64,000 bases of DNA from Hypomesus transpacificus (lineage: Eukaryota > Chordata > Actinopteri > Osmeriformes > Osmeridae). The position numbers and the translations under genes were made by a program. Positions 13,196 to 25,900 of this stretch are shown here, in pieces (position 1 is the first letter of the stretch; each line of letters starts with the position of its first letter). Location of the stretch: NCBI RefSeq assembly GCF_021917145.1, contig NC_061073.1, positions 1,824,075 to 1,888,074 of the forward strand. Direction: 5' to 3'. The notes below the pieces were generated by a model. It was not told the origin of the DNA and did not search any database. It was given only the letters and a program-made list of their open reading frames with translations.

Positions 13196-15339
13196 TATAT
13201 ACATATATGTATAATTTTTATTATTGCAAAAATATGAACAAATACAATGACAGTTCAATCAATTCAGCAATGAACATTGGGTGAGAAATATCTCCAAGAT
13301 CAGATTAAACAATATACAACTTGAAAGAAAAAATGTTATCTAAATTAAGTGGCAAAATAGGTCTATATAAATGTACAAACTAAACATTCAGCAGCAAAAA
13401 ATAAAGATGCACAAGTTATAATATAATTAACAAAAGCTTTCATACAAGTCAACTAGTTTTACACTTTTTTCATTGAGCATTGTTTTTAGTGTTAGTGTTA
13501 GTGTTTTGGTGTTCTAATGTTCTAATGACTAATGACTAAAATGTGAAAATGTAGTGAAGTAGTTTAAGTAATGTAGAAAATGTAATAAATGTAGGCACTT
13601 TTGAGTAAAATTTACATTTATCAATAAAGTATTTATCCATTAAAAGAAACACATTCCCTATATATTCTACATTATAATTGCAGTGAGACAGATAATAAAT
13701 TACACAATGGATTGTTAATACAATATCTGAATTAAATTTGGAGGTAAAGACCTAAGATAAGTCAACCCAAACTTTAACAATAAGAGGGCACTAAAACAAA
13801 AATCAATAGACAATAGACGATCAGTTTGACAAAAAGTATAAGTCAGCTCATTATTGCCAAATTTCAATACGATTTTATTTGTGGGGTACATTTTATGTAG
13901 AATTCTTAAATGCACATCTTTAACTTGGTTGGGGGTACAGAATTATATGTGGTAAAAGCCATGCTTTTTTCCAATTAATATTTTCTATTTGTGAATTCTA
14001 AAATAACTTACCCTTAGAGGTGAAACGTTTCCTCAAAGAGAGAATACTTCTTATCATTTTGGCTGGCTTTACTGCGCTTCGGGTCATACATGATTTTGTC
14101 CCTGACTGTAAATTTAGGTTCAATCTTTATAATCTCTACAAATGATAAATGACACTTCATAAAATGAGCAAGACTTTTTAAGAAAAAAAAAGACTCATTA
14201 AGACTCATTTTTTTACTCATTAAGAAACTCTTAATGAGTAAAAAAAAATAAAAAAGGTTAACCCGTTGCAGCTTGGCTTGCTCTCTTAGCATCACAGTCC
14301 CTTCACTCTGATTAGTCCTCTGGTCTGCAGCGAGATTCCTAGGCTGGCTAGCGTACAGAACGACAGTATAAAGTGGATATATGTTCAGATATATAGATCA
14401 GTGAATTGTTACATACATGTGTTTACTCAAAACTGCCAGCAAATTGCTAATGTTCAAGCACTGTATGGTGAATCAGGCATAAAATTAGGCCTAAACTAGC
14501 CTACTTCTGTTAGGAATTAAATGTTTGTACTGGTAGGACAATTTAACAGAGAACCAATGTAGTAGGCTACATTTTAATCAACATAACATAAGCTATTTAT
14601 AACGTAGGAAACAGAAGACAAATAAGGGATACATAATCAATTGCATCAATGTAGGCTACCACAGCATTGACAATTTGACTAGATTAGATATGGAGGTTGA
14701 ACAAGTGCTTCAGAGATGATAGACCATTTTAATTGTGACTTGAGCAATATAGTTACCAAAACCACAGAGAAGAAAGGTAATCATCAGCTGCTTTACGGGC
14801 ATGTATAATTCCAGGAATCTGTGTGTGTGCCATCAATTTGATCATGGGCACGATGCACTATTTCCTTAAATGCAACACTTTGTAAAATTACTAGCTTTCC
14901 ACATATGGTTGATGACTAGCTGTTTAGCTTGCTGAGAATAATAATTAGGCTTACATGCTGCGTTTCAGCTCAACACCTCAATACATCTAACAGAACAATA
15001 AGACTGCTCTGAATCATACCATGTGCTAGAACATAAGATGGGTTGTTTTCAGGTAGACTAAAATATTGGTTACATCAGAAATATAATGCACTAGCATATC
15101 TATTATTTATTCTCATTCATTTATTATCTCACAGAAGAAGATAATTGAAAGTGCAATGATCAACGAGTAAGATAGCACATAGGCTACATTATCTCACGAG
15201 TAGCATCATTTCCAGTTCAAAGTACTTTATTTGTTTTTTCTGTTGTCAAGCACCTCTCAAAGTACCTTGTTTTCCACCAGAATGCTTAATTGGTCAGCAA
15301 CTATTAAGAAATAAAACATAGATGAAATAGGTCAACATA
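13196..15339. other. AT-rich spacer without a recognised gene
   Basis: No conserved reading frame is seen. The only structure of note is the perfect hairpin at 14,208-14,246. Confidence 0.6.
14208..14246. repeat. Perfect 18-bp inverted repeat (hairpin)
   Basis: Arms 14,208-14,225 and 14,229-14,246 are perfectly complementary, with a 3-nt spacer. The arms contain TTTTTTTACTCATTAAGA. Flanking ACTCATTA repeats suggest a small palindromic expansion or a remnant of a foldback element. Confidence 0.85.
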
Positions 15340-15346
15340 CTACAGA

Positions 15347-15725
15347 ATGTTCCCGGTGCAATTTGGCAAACGTTTTTGCTCAAATTTGTTGCCATTTATT
15401 GTGCACACTCTTGTATTAATGCCTTTTGCATTTGACCCATTCTGCTGTCCACTCTCCAAGGGCTTCCAAGAACAGTGTTTAGCCACATCAGTAGTATCCG
15501 GTGACCAAGTCCGAGAGCTCTGGGCCAGGGGCAGGTAACTGCTACAGTTAACTGCTACCTGGTCAGAAGAGCGATCATGCGTGTTTTTATGTTGGGATGA
15601 ATGTAGAAAAAACCCATGTGAACATGGGGAGAACATGTAAACTCCACACGTATAGACCCGGGAGACAGCCCGAACAGTGCCCCATGCGGGACTCAAACCC
15701 AGGATCTTCTTGCTGTGAGGCGACA
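15347..15725 (-). repeat. Interspersed repeat, copy A (minus orientation)
   Basis: Reverse-complemented, this stretch parallels 34,060-34,340: both run GATCCTGGGTTTGA, then TGTGGAGTTT.CATGTT.TCCC, then CATGTGAACA/CACATGGG, then CTACTGATGTGGCT or CTGCTGATGTGGCT, then a tract ending near AACAGCAGGGTGG or a cognate. The two copies are clearly diverged. The phrase CCCGGGTTTGAGTCCC has a box-B-like look, so a SINE or the 3' part of a LINE is possible. Short open frames here are accidental. Confidence 0.6.
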
Positions 15726-18700
15726 GTGCAAAGCAACCTAGTAAAAGGTTTGACTTTCACAGGTACAGTATGCTCTTCAGCAGCAGTTACATTGTGTATA
15801 CTGATTGAACTCTTTGCTGGACACAAAATGCCCCCAAAATACTGGAGATGGTAGGCACAAGAAGCAAAGCAAAAACCCTGTGAAATCATCACCAGGAAGT
15901 GAGTTTTATAGGAATGCCCCTGTCTGGCATAATAATTGGCTATTGTCTGAGGCTTCAAGGGTTAGCCATTAATCTCCTTTACATAAGCGCATATCAGCAG
16001 GGGTGTTAGTACACAACCGAATTCTTCTGCTAACCCACATTTAGATGCCAACAGGAAGTGTTGTTAACCTGGTGAAGGGACTTCAGAACAGGAATGCAGG
16101 ATTACAGGGACAGGAATACACCACACTGCCTAGACTTGGGCTATTGTTAGGATTTCTTCTAGCCACTCTACAATGTTTTTAAGATTAAGCTCTAAAACAG
16201 TCAACTGCTACCTGGTGAGTTTATGTAAGGGTTTTTAAATGCACACATTCAATACAAACTCAGAACTGATATTCATATAATATACACTTGACCAAAACAG
16301 TTGACACTTGCCAGACTAAAATTAAAACTATATATAGATCTTAAGAGAGCAGTTCCAGGTTCAAGTAGATTGCAATTTAAACATGTGCATAGGTTGGCCT
16401 GCTTATGACAGTCCTCTTTGTCCTCCCTCTCTCCCCTCAGATTCCCACTTGCTCAGTTACCTGCATGTCTATTATGCTTCAAGTCTTATTAATCACGGGC
16501 TTGCTTTCTCCTGTGCAAACAAGATCCCATACATTTCTACAGTACAGTACTCCCTTTGCACTGCATCGGGGGCATTCTGGGATAACAAATGGCAAGGATT
16601 GTGTTATGGTTGCAGGTGGGAAGGGTGTTATGTTTTGACATGGAGCAAACTAGTTTCTTGTCAATTATGCAACATAATTGACAAAAAACAGACTTTAAAG
16701 TCTGGACAGACTTTGAAGTCATGATGACCTACAGTAACTGGGCCCTCACAGTTTTATAATGACAGCATTATAATGGAAGCTCCACCTCAGACCAAAACTG
16801 AGTGATGACTAAGGTACTGTATATCCCCTGCAGCTGCTTATGGTAAACGTGATTAATGGTACGCACTCTAAACATTACAAAAACAGCTTAAGTATATATA
16901 TTTTATGCTACCACACCTTTCTGATAAAATCCACATTTGAAGAGATTGCTTGTAATGATGTAACTTTAATGAGCCATGAACAATGTTTGTACTCTAATGG
17001 TTGGGTTTTGGCAAAAAATATGAATAATCCTTTTTGCTGGCTTTTCTTTCTGTTTATGCAGTGAAAATAGAATTGAGACCCTTTTTATTAGAAGTTAAAA
17101 TTGAAGAGACTCGCTACACAGTTTTTGGACATTTTTTAAATGATGGGAAATGCAGTTTGGCTGCTTACTGCAGAATGACATGAAGTCAGTTAATTTGGCA
17201 GCCACATACTGTAGTAGTATGTTCAAGCTGTATACTAACTATGGTATGACCCACCATAGGGATAAGACCCACCCCAAGATCATAGTGAATCATCGACCCC
17301 TGGAAAAGTGTGCAGTTGTGTAGCATCAGACCCTTGATCCTCTCCAGACGTCCAATCAAATGAGCTGTGTGAGAGGAGCAGGCATGTTTGACAATGAACA
17401 GATACATGCAATTCTTTACTGTCCTCTTTGGACTCATGCACAAATCCAGAGCAGCATAGTACAGTAGCTGCACTGTGCCATATTATGCGTGGCTTTGTTG
17501 AACTATTGAATTCCATGAGTTGACAAATGACATAGCATGGGAACCCAGTTGTATAAGTACAGTGTTTCAATGTGTACAACTAACAGAAAGCATCTTCATT
17601 TAAGTCCAAAAGCACAATGTAGTGTTTCACTCTGTTGTTCCTACTTTCAAACAGACCAAAAAAAGTATGTGATAATAATAATAATTTGTATTGATTAAAT
17701 CTATGCAATAATTGAATTGTATTTCATATATATTGTAAGGCAACAAAATTACTATTGAAAGATTTTTGTAATCGGCCGGAGGAAATGTACCATAACCTCG
17801 TGTGACACAAATTTGACCTGTGACCCGTTAAAGGATTTGGTATAACTCTCTCCTCACATCATTTACAAAAATGCCCAGTTGTTTGAAAAACTGAAATAAC
17901 AGAACGGTGTCACCTTCAAAGCACATGGACCAGCATATGGGTTGAATTGAGGATGTCAGATGGAATTGATTTTCAAATGTTTACTACAGCAAACACTCAA
18001 TTTTTGTCATCCCGCCAAATGTTCAGGCTGGTGCATTTGGAAATTATAAGCAGTACCATGTGAGTAGAGGGAAACAAGTGGCCATAAATGATAAACTTGT
18101 TTAGGCTTAGAAGTGTTAACAGGTCTTTAGGAATACTCGAGGCAATTGAAAATGCTTGTGACAAGGCAGTTATAAATGGCAGGATCTGACTTGGTGATGA
18201 TATGATGTACAGTGCACACAATCCCTGCTGCTTAGGGGATTACAGTTGGTCAGGAGACGTAAACTCACTGGCTTGAATTTGGATGGTTTCCAAAAAAGAG
18301 ACAAATTGTTCCTGATTGCCTCAAAGCAAATCACTTTTTGAGTGGAGAGAGATCCATGCCAGACCACCATTCAAAGAGACTCCTGGCCCCTGGCCACTGC
18401 ACTTGACTTGAGTATGGCTTGTCAATTCTCACAGACATACAGAAGAAAAGTACAGATAAGAGACAAACACTTAAACAATTGCAAAAATCGCAAACGGAGC
18501 ACGATGAGTCAGGACAAAACTGTCTGTTTGAAGATGATTAATAATGTTGATCAATGTAACACATCAACTGTGGTTTGTCACACATTGCACACTTATTACC
18601 TCAAAGTTGTGTTTACGTGTCTGTGAGAAAATATTGAACTTAGTTTGCCCTCTGAGCTACAACAGGTACACTTTAGTCAGCTTGTAGTCTCAAAGTCAGG

Positions 18701-20162
18701 TGTGACGAAATCCGTACTTGGAAGATGTCCCTTTAGTAGCTTCATGAGAGCCACAACATTCTCAAGCACTTCGCCAGCAAGAGAGGCAAACCATGTGTTG
18801 TGGTTGCACAGTAAGGGGAGACTTTCCCCCATGCAAAACTTTGATTGCTAAATGTCGTTTTAGGAGCCCAGATGAAATGTGACTATAATGCTTGAACAAG
18901 AGAGAATACATACCCTCTTAAAGCACAGATGGTGTGTTTGACCGAAGCACACACGGACAACTTGGTCAAAGTAAATTTCATCTGGCAAAAAAGTAATCTC
19001 ATATCATCATGTGACATAAACCACTGCACAGTTTTGTATTGCTCTTTTATTGCCGGGGACGTTCAGCTGCATGTACACAAACAACTTGAAGCATTACAAC
19101 AGCATCACTTTAGAGTGATAGTCTATCAACCCCTGCACTATACCCAATTCTGCCTGACTTTCACAAGTCAATTAAACTTAAGTTAATTGAAGCCATGCCA
19201 GAAGCATCACAACCCGATTCAGTACCAAAATAACAGCTGCCATCATCCTAGCCCAAAGACTAATTCAGTACGATGTACCTTAAGGTAAAGCTGTAGAAAG
19301 AAGCTTAAGATGGCTCAAGAGATGGGCACTGGACACTAGATCAATGGTCTATTTGTTGTGTCATGCACAACTTTGTGGTACTTCTTATTCCACACTGAAA
19401 AGAGAAATAACAGCTGGGTGTGATGCCCTGCACTTTAAAAGTGTTTTCAGATCACTTTCAGACCTCAAGGGTAATTAATCTTTTGTCAGGCCAAATTAAT
19501 GCATCGTAATCAAATTGAAACATCCGACCTGGCTCAATGATGCAAATACAATGCTTGTCATTATGCAAAGTGTGAGAATAAAATGTATTTGTAAATGTTT
19601 AGGACATCAGAACAAAATGTAAATTGTATTGACAGATTATAAATACATGATTCACAATCACAGAGTGACGCAAGAACCCAAATGAATTGAGCATGCTCTA
19701 ATGCTTGGCAGGTGGTGCACCAACAGATTTTCTCTAATACTGTACCTTACGCTCTGAACATCTCATTTAAGATGAGACCAGAGCCTCTTTTCCTAATTCA
19801 CCCTACATCTGTTGATATGTCTCAGTCCTATCAATCTCATTCTAATAAATAATGCTGTTAAATGTATGCTCTGCAACCAATGACCCAACTGAATGTGAAC
19901 CAATTAATCAAACTAAAATCCTAGCTTCAGGAATACATCTGTAGCAAATTCTGAATTGTGTTCAATCGGATTCTCAAACCACACAGTAGGGAAATGTACA
20001 AAGAAGCTGTCTTGATTTTTATGTTTGGAACGGTAAATCCCAGCATATCTTTGACCCAATTAAACAATCCGGGTGGGTGTGGTGAACAAAATGCTTGCCA
20101 TTTCCAATTTCAGGCATACAGCATGAGATTGCATTGACAGAATGGAGAATGCCGCTGCACTA
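15726..20162. other. Spacer without a supported gene
   Basis: No recognisable protein domain is seen. A hairpin lies at 16,658-16,684. A short minus-strand frame at about 18,680-18,850 looks slightly peptide-like (LENVVALMKLLKGHLPS) behind a possible TTTAG acceptor, but no flanking exon or family match could be found. Confidence 0.5.
16658..16684. repeat. 12-bp perfect hairpin
   Basis: TTGTCAATTATG (16,658-16,669) pairs with CATAATTGACAA (16,673-16,684) across a CAA loop. It is followed at once by a second palindrome, AGACTTTAAAGTCT. Together these could be the core of a small foldback element. Confidence 0.8.
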
Positions 20163-21012
20163 AGGTTTAGGTGTTATATGCCTTCCATCCATCGTCAACC
20201 GCTTATTTGGAGTCGGGTCGTGGGGGGTGCAGCTCCAGCAGGGGGCCCCAACCTTCTCTATCCCAAGCCACATTAACCAGCTCTGACTGGGGGACCCCAA
20301 GGCATTCCTAGGCCAGTGAGGAGATATAATCTCTCCACCTAGTCCTGTGTCTTCCCTCAGGCCTCCTCCCAGCTGGACGTGGCTGGAACTCCTCCCTAGG
20401 CAGGCGTCCAGGGGGCTTCCTTTTCCAGATGTCCAAACCACCTTAACTGACTCCTGTTGATGCAAAGCTCCTCACAAGCTCCTCACGGATGACTGAGCTC
20501 CTCACCCTATCTCTAAGGGAGACGTCAGTCACTCTCCGGAGGAAATGTTTTGTCCACTTGTACTAGCGACCTAGTTCTTTCAGTCATGACTCAGCCTTCA
20601 TGATCATAGGTGAGGGTAAGAACGAAAACTGACTGGTCGATCGAGAGCTTTGCCTTCCGTCTTAGCTCTCTTTTTGTGACAATGGTGCGAATGTAATACC
20701 GCCCCCACTGCCCCGATTCTCTGGCCTATTGTCCCCTCACTCATGAACAAGACCCAGAGGTACTTGAACTCCTTCACTTGGGGTAAGAAGTCATTTCCTA
20801 CCCGGAGTAAGCACTCCATCGGTTTCAGGCTGAGAACCGTGACCTCAGATTTAGAGGTGCTAAACCTCATCCCAGCCGCTACACACTCGACTGCGAAACA
20901 GAACCCACATTGTTCCTCTGTAAACTGAGGTTCGATAATCGGCTGAACCCTCCTCTTCAGCACCTTAGAGTGAACTTTACCAGGGAGGCTGAGAGGTGTG
21001 ATACCCCTTATA
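20163..21012 (-). mobile_element. Degraded LINE reverse transcriptase (RTE-like)
   Basis: Minus-strand translation gives fragments typical of the 3' half of a fish LINE ORF2: VLKRRVQPIIEPQFTEEQCG at the N-side, then GMRFSTSKSE and LPQVKEFKYL from the palm-to-thumb region, then DRVRSSVIREEL and GRHRTRWRDYIS near the C-terminus. The catalytic middle of the RT, including the FADD box, is deleted: the frame jumps from EEQCGF to CFAVECVAAGM. Several stops and frameshifts follow. The 3' end runs into GATGGATGGA-like sequence, which fits an RTE-type tail. It is a dead copy, and the clade assignment is tentative. Confidence 0.75.
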
Positions 21013-22856
21013 GTTTGCAGTCCTAGATTGCCAAAGATGTCAAATCCCTAGAGAAAGAAAAACTGAACAGGAAAACAACTTTAATGAGAGAGAAAACACT
21101 GATTTTGAGAGTAGCAATATGTGATGGATCTTAAAACATATTTCATTGATGATCCTTAAGATTGTTTACAACACTGGCAACACTGGTTAAACTCTTTGAT
21201 CTGATCCTGCATGTTACTGCATACCAAAGGAACTTGTAGGGTAACCTGTATCCTAATTATTTGTCCTGGTTATTTGTTTTAGTTCATTCAAACCTGTAGA
21301 CAAGAATGTTGACTGCCTTAACGGTAGATCACAAATAATTTAAGGGGTTAAGACTGTAAATATGTCATAGTATAAAGTGGAATAAGAGAGCCAAACAATT
21401 AAGATAAGCTTTTTGGACTTGGCTCCAGAAGAATCTTCAAAGCATGTCTAAGGAGTCAGCGAGTATATACCCTTTACACACACTTACACACTCAGAACAC
21501 ACACACACACAGAATCACCTACAGAGTTATGGTCCTTTTGATGTCTCTGAATGGAGAATCCTAAAACATCCAGGTATTTGCAGGAGCTTTAGATAGGGAG
21601 ATGCCTGTGGTCTGGGAGCAGGGGTTTAGGTTTAACCTCTTAAGAAAAGCTCTGATGGACATTCTTCACATGGCGTCATGGGCAGTCTCCAGATCTACAA
21701 GAGATTGTCTTATGTGACAAAACCAGATATTGTGTATCACTTCGGAGAACAATATCTTCCTGAGTAGTTCTTATAGTTGCTTTCTCATCTTTTTTTTTAT
21801 TTAACCTATGACAGTGATAATGATGGGATGTTTTGGTACTGTGTACCAGACTGGTGAGATTAGACCTGGCACAGAAAAAACAATACCTGTAATGAAGTAG
21901 GACACATAGTTGGATATAATGCAAAGGTTATTTTGTAGTAGTGAAGGCTCAGTAAAATAAACACTGACTGTGAAACATTGACTGTCAACAGCTTGTAATT
22001 ATAAAGGCTGAACATAAATAAGTTACCAAAACGTTTTCAAATAAACAATTTAGAATGTAAAGAAAATGTATCAAAGGGAATTTCAGCAAGACAGTTTGAT
22101 CAATTCAGCTAATGTCAGCATTATATATAGCTAAATATTGAGCCAAAAAATAACACTTAACAATAACTTAAGTTACAATTTAAAATATTCACAAATAGTA
22201 AAGTATAATCTTCCAAAAGTTATATTGGGCTACACACATTATTTGCCACTGCTCTACAAATTGTACTGCTCTGACCAATGATGATAAGATACCAATCAAG
22301 ACTAAAATGTACCCTGTTATATTTCCACAAGTATTACAATTAATATACAAAATAAAAACTAAAAAGAATAACTGCAAAATCATTTCAAAATGTTTTAATC
22401 TATACATTTTTAGTTTACAAAGTTTGTCAAACAAACACAAAAAAATAATAATTTGTTTGTTTATAAGAAGATTAGCAACAGTTAGCAACACTATTTCCAT
22501 AAATCTGTAGATGCCATATATTTGCATTCCTTTGATACCTGGAAATATTGTTGACTGTGTCTTAAACAGTTCCCCTGGAGATGACTCCAGTGTTAAATAA
22601 CACAGTGTTATTTATGATAGAGCCCACATTCTAACTCATGAAATACATCTACCAGTTTGGCCCCATGCATGTGAGATTTAAAGTTTCCTATTGTTTCTTG
22701 AATGAAAGGTAAGCCATGTAAATATTGCATTGTTTTTGTGTGTACTGTGGGAAAAAGCTCAGATTGGACCCTCTCTGTGTTCCCATGTGTCACAGTCATG
22801 GTGCCCTGGTCACGTACAGGTAAACACTTAAAGCAATGTGGCTGATTGACTGATTG
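21013..22856. other. AT-rich spacer downstream of the transporter gene
   Basis: No coding signal is seen. It includes a short AC-rich tract near 21,480-21,510 and long AT-rich segments. Confidence 0.6.
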
Positions 22857-22862
22857 TTTAAT
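22857..22862 (-). terminator. Possible polyadenylation signal ATTAAA of slc23a-like gene
   Basis: ATTAAA on the minus strand lies about 58 bp beyond the TAA stop (22,920-22,922) of the transporter. It is the nearest variant signal; other signals further downstream may be used. Confidence 0.35.
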
Positions 22863-22919
22863 GGAGGGTTTAAAAGATTATGCTTGGTGCTTGTAACAGT
22901 AGTCGTAATATTAAACAAG

Positions 22920-25900
22920 TTACTCTGGGATTATTGGTATTGTCTGTTCTGGACAATTATAAGATGGAAGAAAGGGTAGATAGTGAAATAATTTGAATCG
23001 CTTTAGAAAGCCTTTGCAGAATGGAATATCGTAGCATGACTCGTCCATTGTTTGAGTGCTACTGCCTTCCTCTACCTTGTTCCGCCAACTCTTAATGCCC
23101 CTCTCTTTTTCGGTTCCTATGGGGACAGGAAGAAAAAGCTGCATGAGAAAAATATGACCAGAAATATATGTATATGTATAAGTATTGCACATTCAACAAC
23201 ATATTTCAAATGACTATAATTGTGCAAGTAGGAAAACAGTTGCATACCTGGAATTGTGTTGTCTAGCACAAATCCAAAGAATCCTCCAATGAACATATGC
23301 GTAGTAAAGAGAACAACAATCACCTGATCCAGTTCTTGTGATCCTGTGAGATGAATTAAGAAATCATCCAGTTATTCTACCATGAATACAGGCCCCAAGT
23401 TCACAGTATAATGTACCAGTTCATTTAGGAGATAATGGATGCTTGCTTTCATAACTTCCTTCCCCAAAGTAGATTAGGGAAGTTGCTTAAAATGTAATTT
23501 AAGTCGCTGTAAAGCAGAACTGAAAATTAGTTAAGTTCATCACACCACAGAAGAATGTGTCGTTAACTACCCATACAAATTTGAATGAAAAAAAACACAG
23601 ACACGTATGTTAAATTTGTCTTTGAAATTGTGAGAAAATCAACAGTCTTTGAAATTGTGAGAAAATCAGCAGTCTTCTTTGCTTGACACTGGGGGGGCGT
23701 GTCGCCTGAAGCAGCTGAAGCACCACCCCCTCAAATTTACTGAATTTAACAACAACAGTAACAACTAGCTAAATCAGTTGCAGATATCAGAACATACCTA
23801 CCTGCAGTGTTTTATATGTTAATTACTTTGCATCGTACCAGCTGAGTAACAGAATGCAGGTTATATAAACCGTCTGTGATCTGACGTAGATAGGTGGCTG
23901 TAACATAGATAGGTTGGGTTTAGCCCCGCCTAAACATAAGCTGAGCTGAAAACTGGTGAGAAACTGTTCACTGCTCTAACTCCACATTTCAGTGCGACAA
24001 CTTTTTAGAGCTTTGCACATGCTTTCAGCAACTCTTTTCACACGTATATAATGTAGTGAGAAGCAAATCATGGAATTTACAGCACCTTTAAGGTTTTGTC
24101 ACAATGCTGGAATTGTTATAGTACCTCAAGGAACAACCACATCAATCTGTATGAGACTCAATGCAGAATAAGCTACACCCCTCATCTACCCAATCCCCAA
24201 CCCTGTCTCAATGGTCAGGAGTTCAAAGCAACAGTTAAGCTTTTTCATTCCCATGAGTTGTATTTTGTACGTTTAACTGGATTCAGGATGACGATCACTT
24301 TGTTTATCAATGCTACAGACTGGCTGCTTTGTTGTAGGAGAATGACAACCTAAGAAATCCGGGGGGGGGGGGGGGGTGGGATTGGGGCAAAGGTGAGAAG
24401 CACAGGGCTGAAGATAGGGCAAGGCTTGTTAAAGATAGATGGGGGGCACTTGAGCCAAGCTGAGACTTACAGCCACATTAGAGCCAGTGACAATGAGACG
24501 AGCCAAGAGGATTGGAGAAGTAAGCAGCCTAGACCTAAGGAAGCCAGACAAGTCTTCATCTCCTGGTAACCTCTCCTCTACCCCGTAAGATTATACCTTC
24601 TTTTGGAGAGTGTCCATATCACATGACTTATCAAGCAGGATCAGGCTGGGAGAGGTTTATGATCCCTTGTTTGTTTTTTTGTAGCTATAGTTATGACTGG
24701 TGGAATAATGAGCCATGGATAAATTGATGACCTAATTATTCAACAAAGCATTCAAACTGTTTAACTAAGAAGGAAACAATGAGAATTTGTGCAATTGCTT
24801 AGACTTTGGGAGTATTAAAGAAGGCTCTTTTCAAACTCTTAATTGGATATAGAGAGTGTCTGTGTGTGAGTCTGTGTGCGTGTACGAGTGTGCGTGTTTG
24901 TACGCACATCTGTGCATGTGCTTGCGTCTGGGTAGAATATATTTCCGCATGTGACAATCACCTGTGTCAATTATGCCTGGGTTGGAGTGAAACCAGGTTG
25001 GAAGGACCAGGCCACTGAATGTTGAGAAGCCCAAAATGAGCAGGTTCCTTGAGGAGTTGAGATCCACATACTGCGAGAGGTCAGAGAGGAACAGATGACA
25101 GAGATGTCAGTCAGGGTGAGCTTCCTCATTCAGCAACTATATGACAATACTTGTAGTGGACAAGAATACAGGAATACAAAGGAATCATCATACACTAACA
25201 GTATGGGTTTTGTAACTTGTACTGTCTAACCCATATCCACACTGTGTAGTTACATAGTAAGTAATGTGCATAGCACAATGCACAATTTGCATTACTTTAC
25301 ATACATTTGAATACATTTGCAAAAATATAAATCATGTGCCAAAACAGCATACTTTTCTTATTGGTGGCACATTAACTAAGGAACCTTGTTATTAGCCTAT
25401 GTGGTAAAAGGACTGAAAAAAGCTCTTATGGATAGAAAACACCATGGGAATCTCATGTGGTTGTTCTGTGTTCTGAAGACTGAGGTGATAATGCTTCAGT
25501 TCAGTGGTTGACAGCCTTTCTCAATTGAGGCTTATGTACTATACTGTGACTCGTGTTTGACACACCTTGCAAAGAAAACGTCACCAACACACTTTAAGCC
25601 TGTACATGCCAAATGCATTTCTCTTTGAAAATTCATCTGTGAACCATATTTGGCTCTCAATTGCTCTGGGACCGTATGGAATACATACGAGGCCAAATGA
25701 TAGCCAATCATCAAGGGTCTGCTGAAGCAGAAAGATTAATAGTTTAAAGGTCGGGTCCGAAGACAATATCAAATGGCTGCCACATTTGTCTGAACATAAA
25801 CCAGAACCCATAGGGATCCATTGGAAATTAGGTGTCTTGTTTGCTAGACCATGACATTGGTTAACCTCAAGCTTGTAATAGAAATATATGGCTGAGCACA

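Noticed and set aside
15340..15958. Overlapping 118- and 123-codon minus-strand frames
   Set aside because: They fall on an interspersed repeat and differ in frame from each other, with no conserved protein motif.
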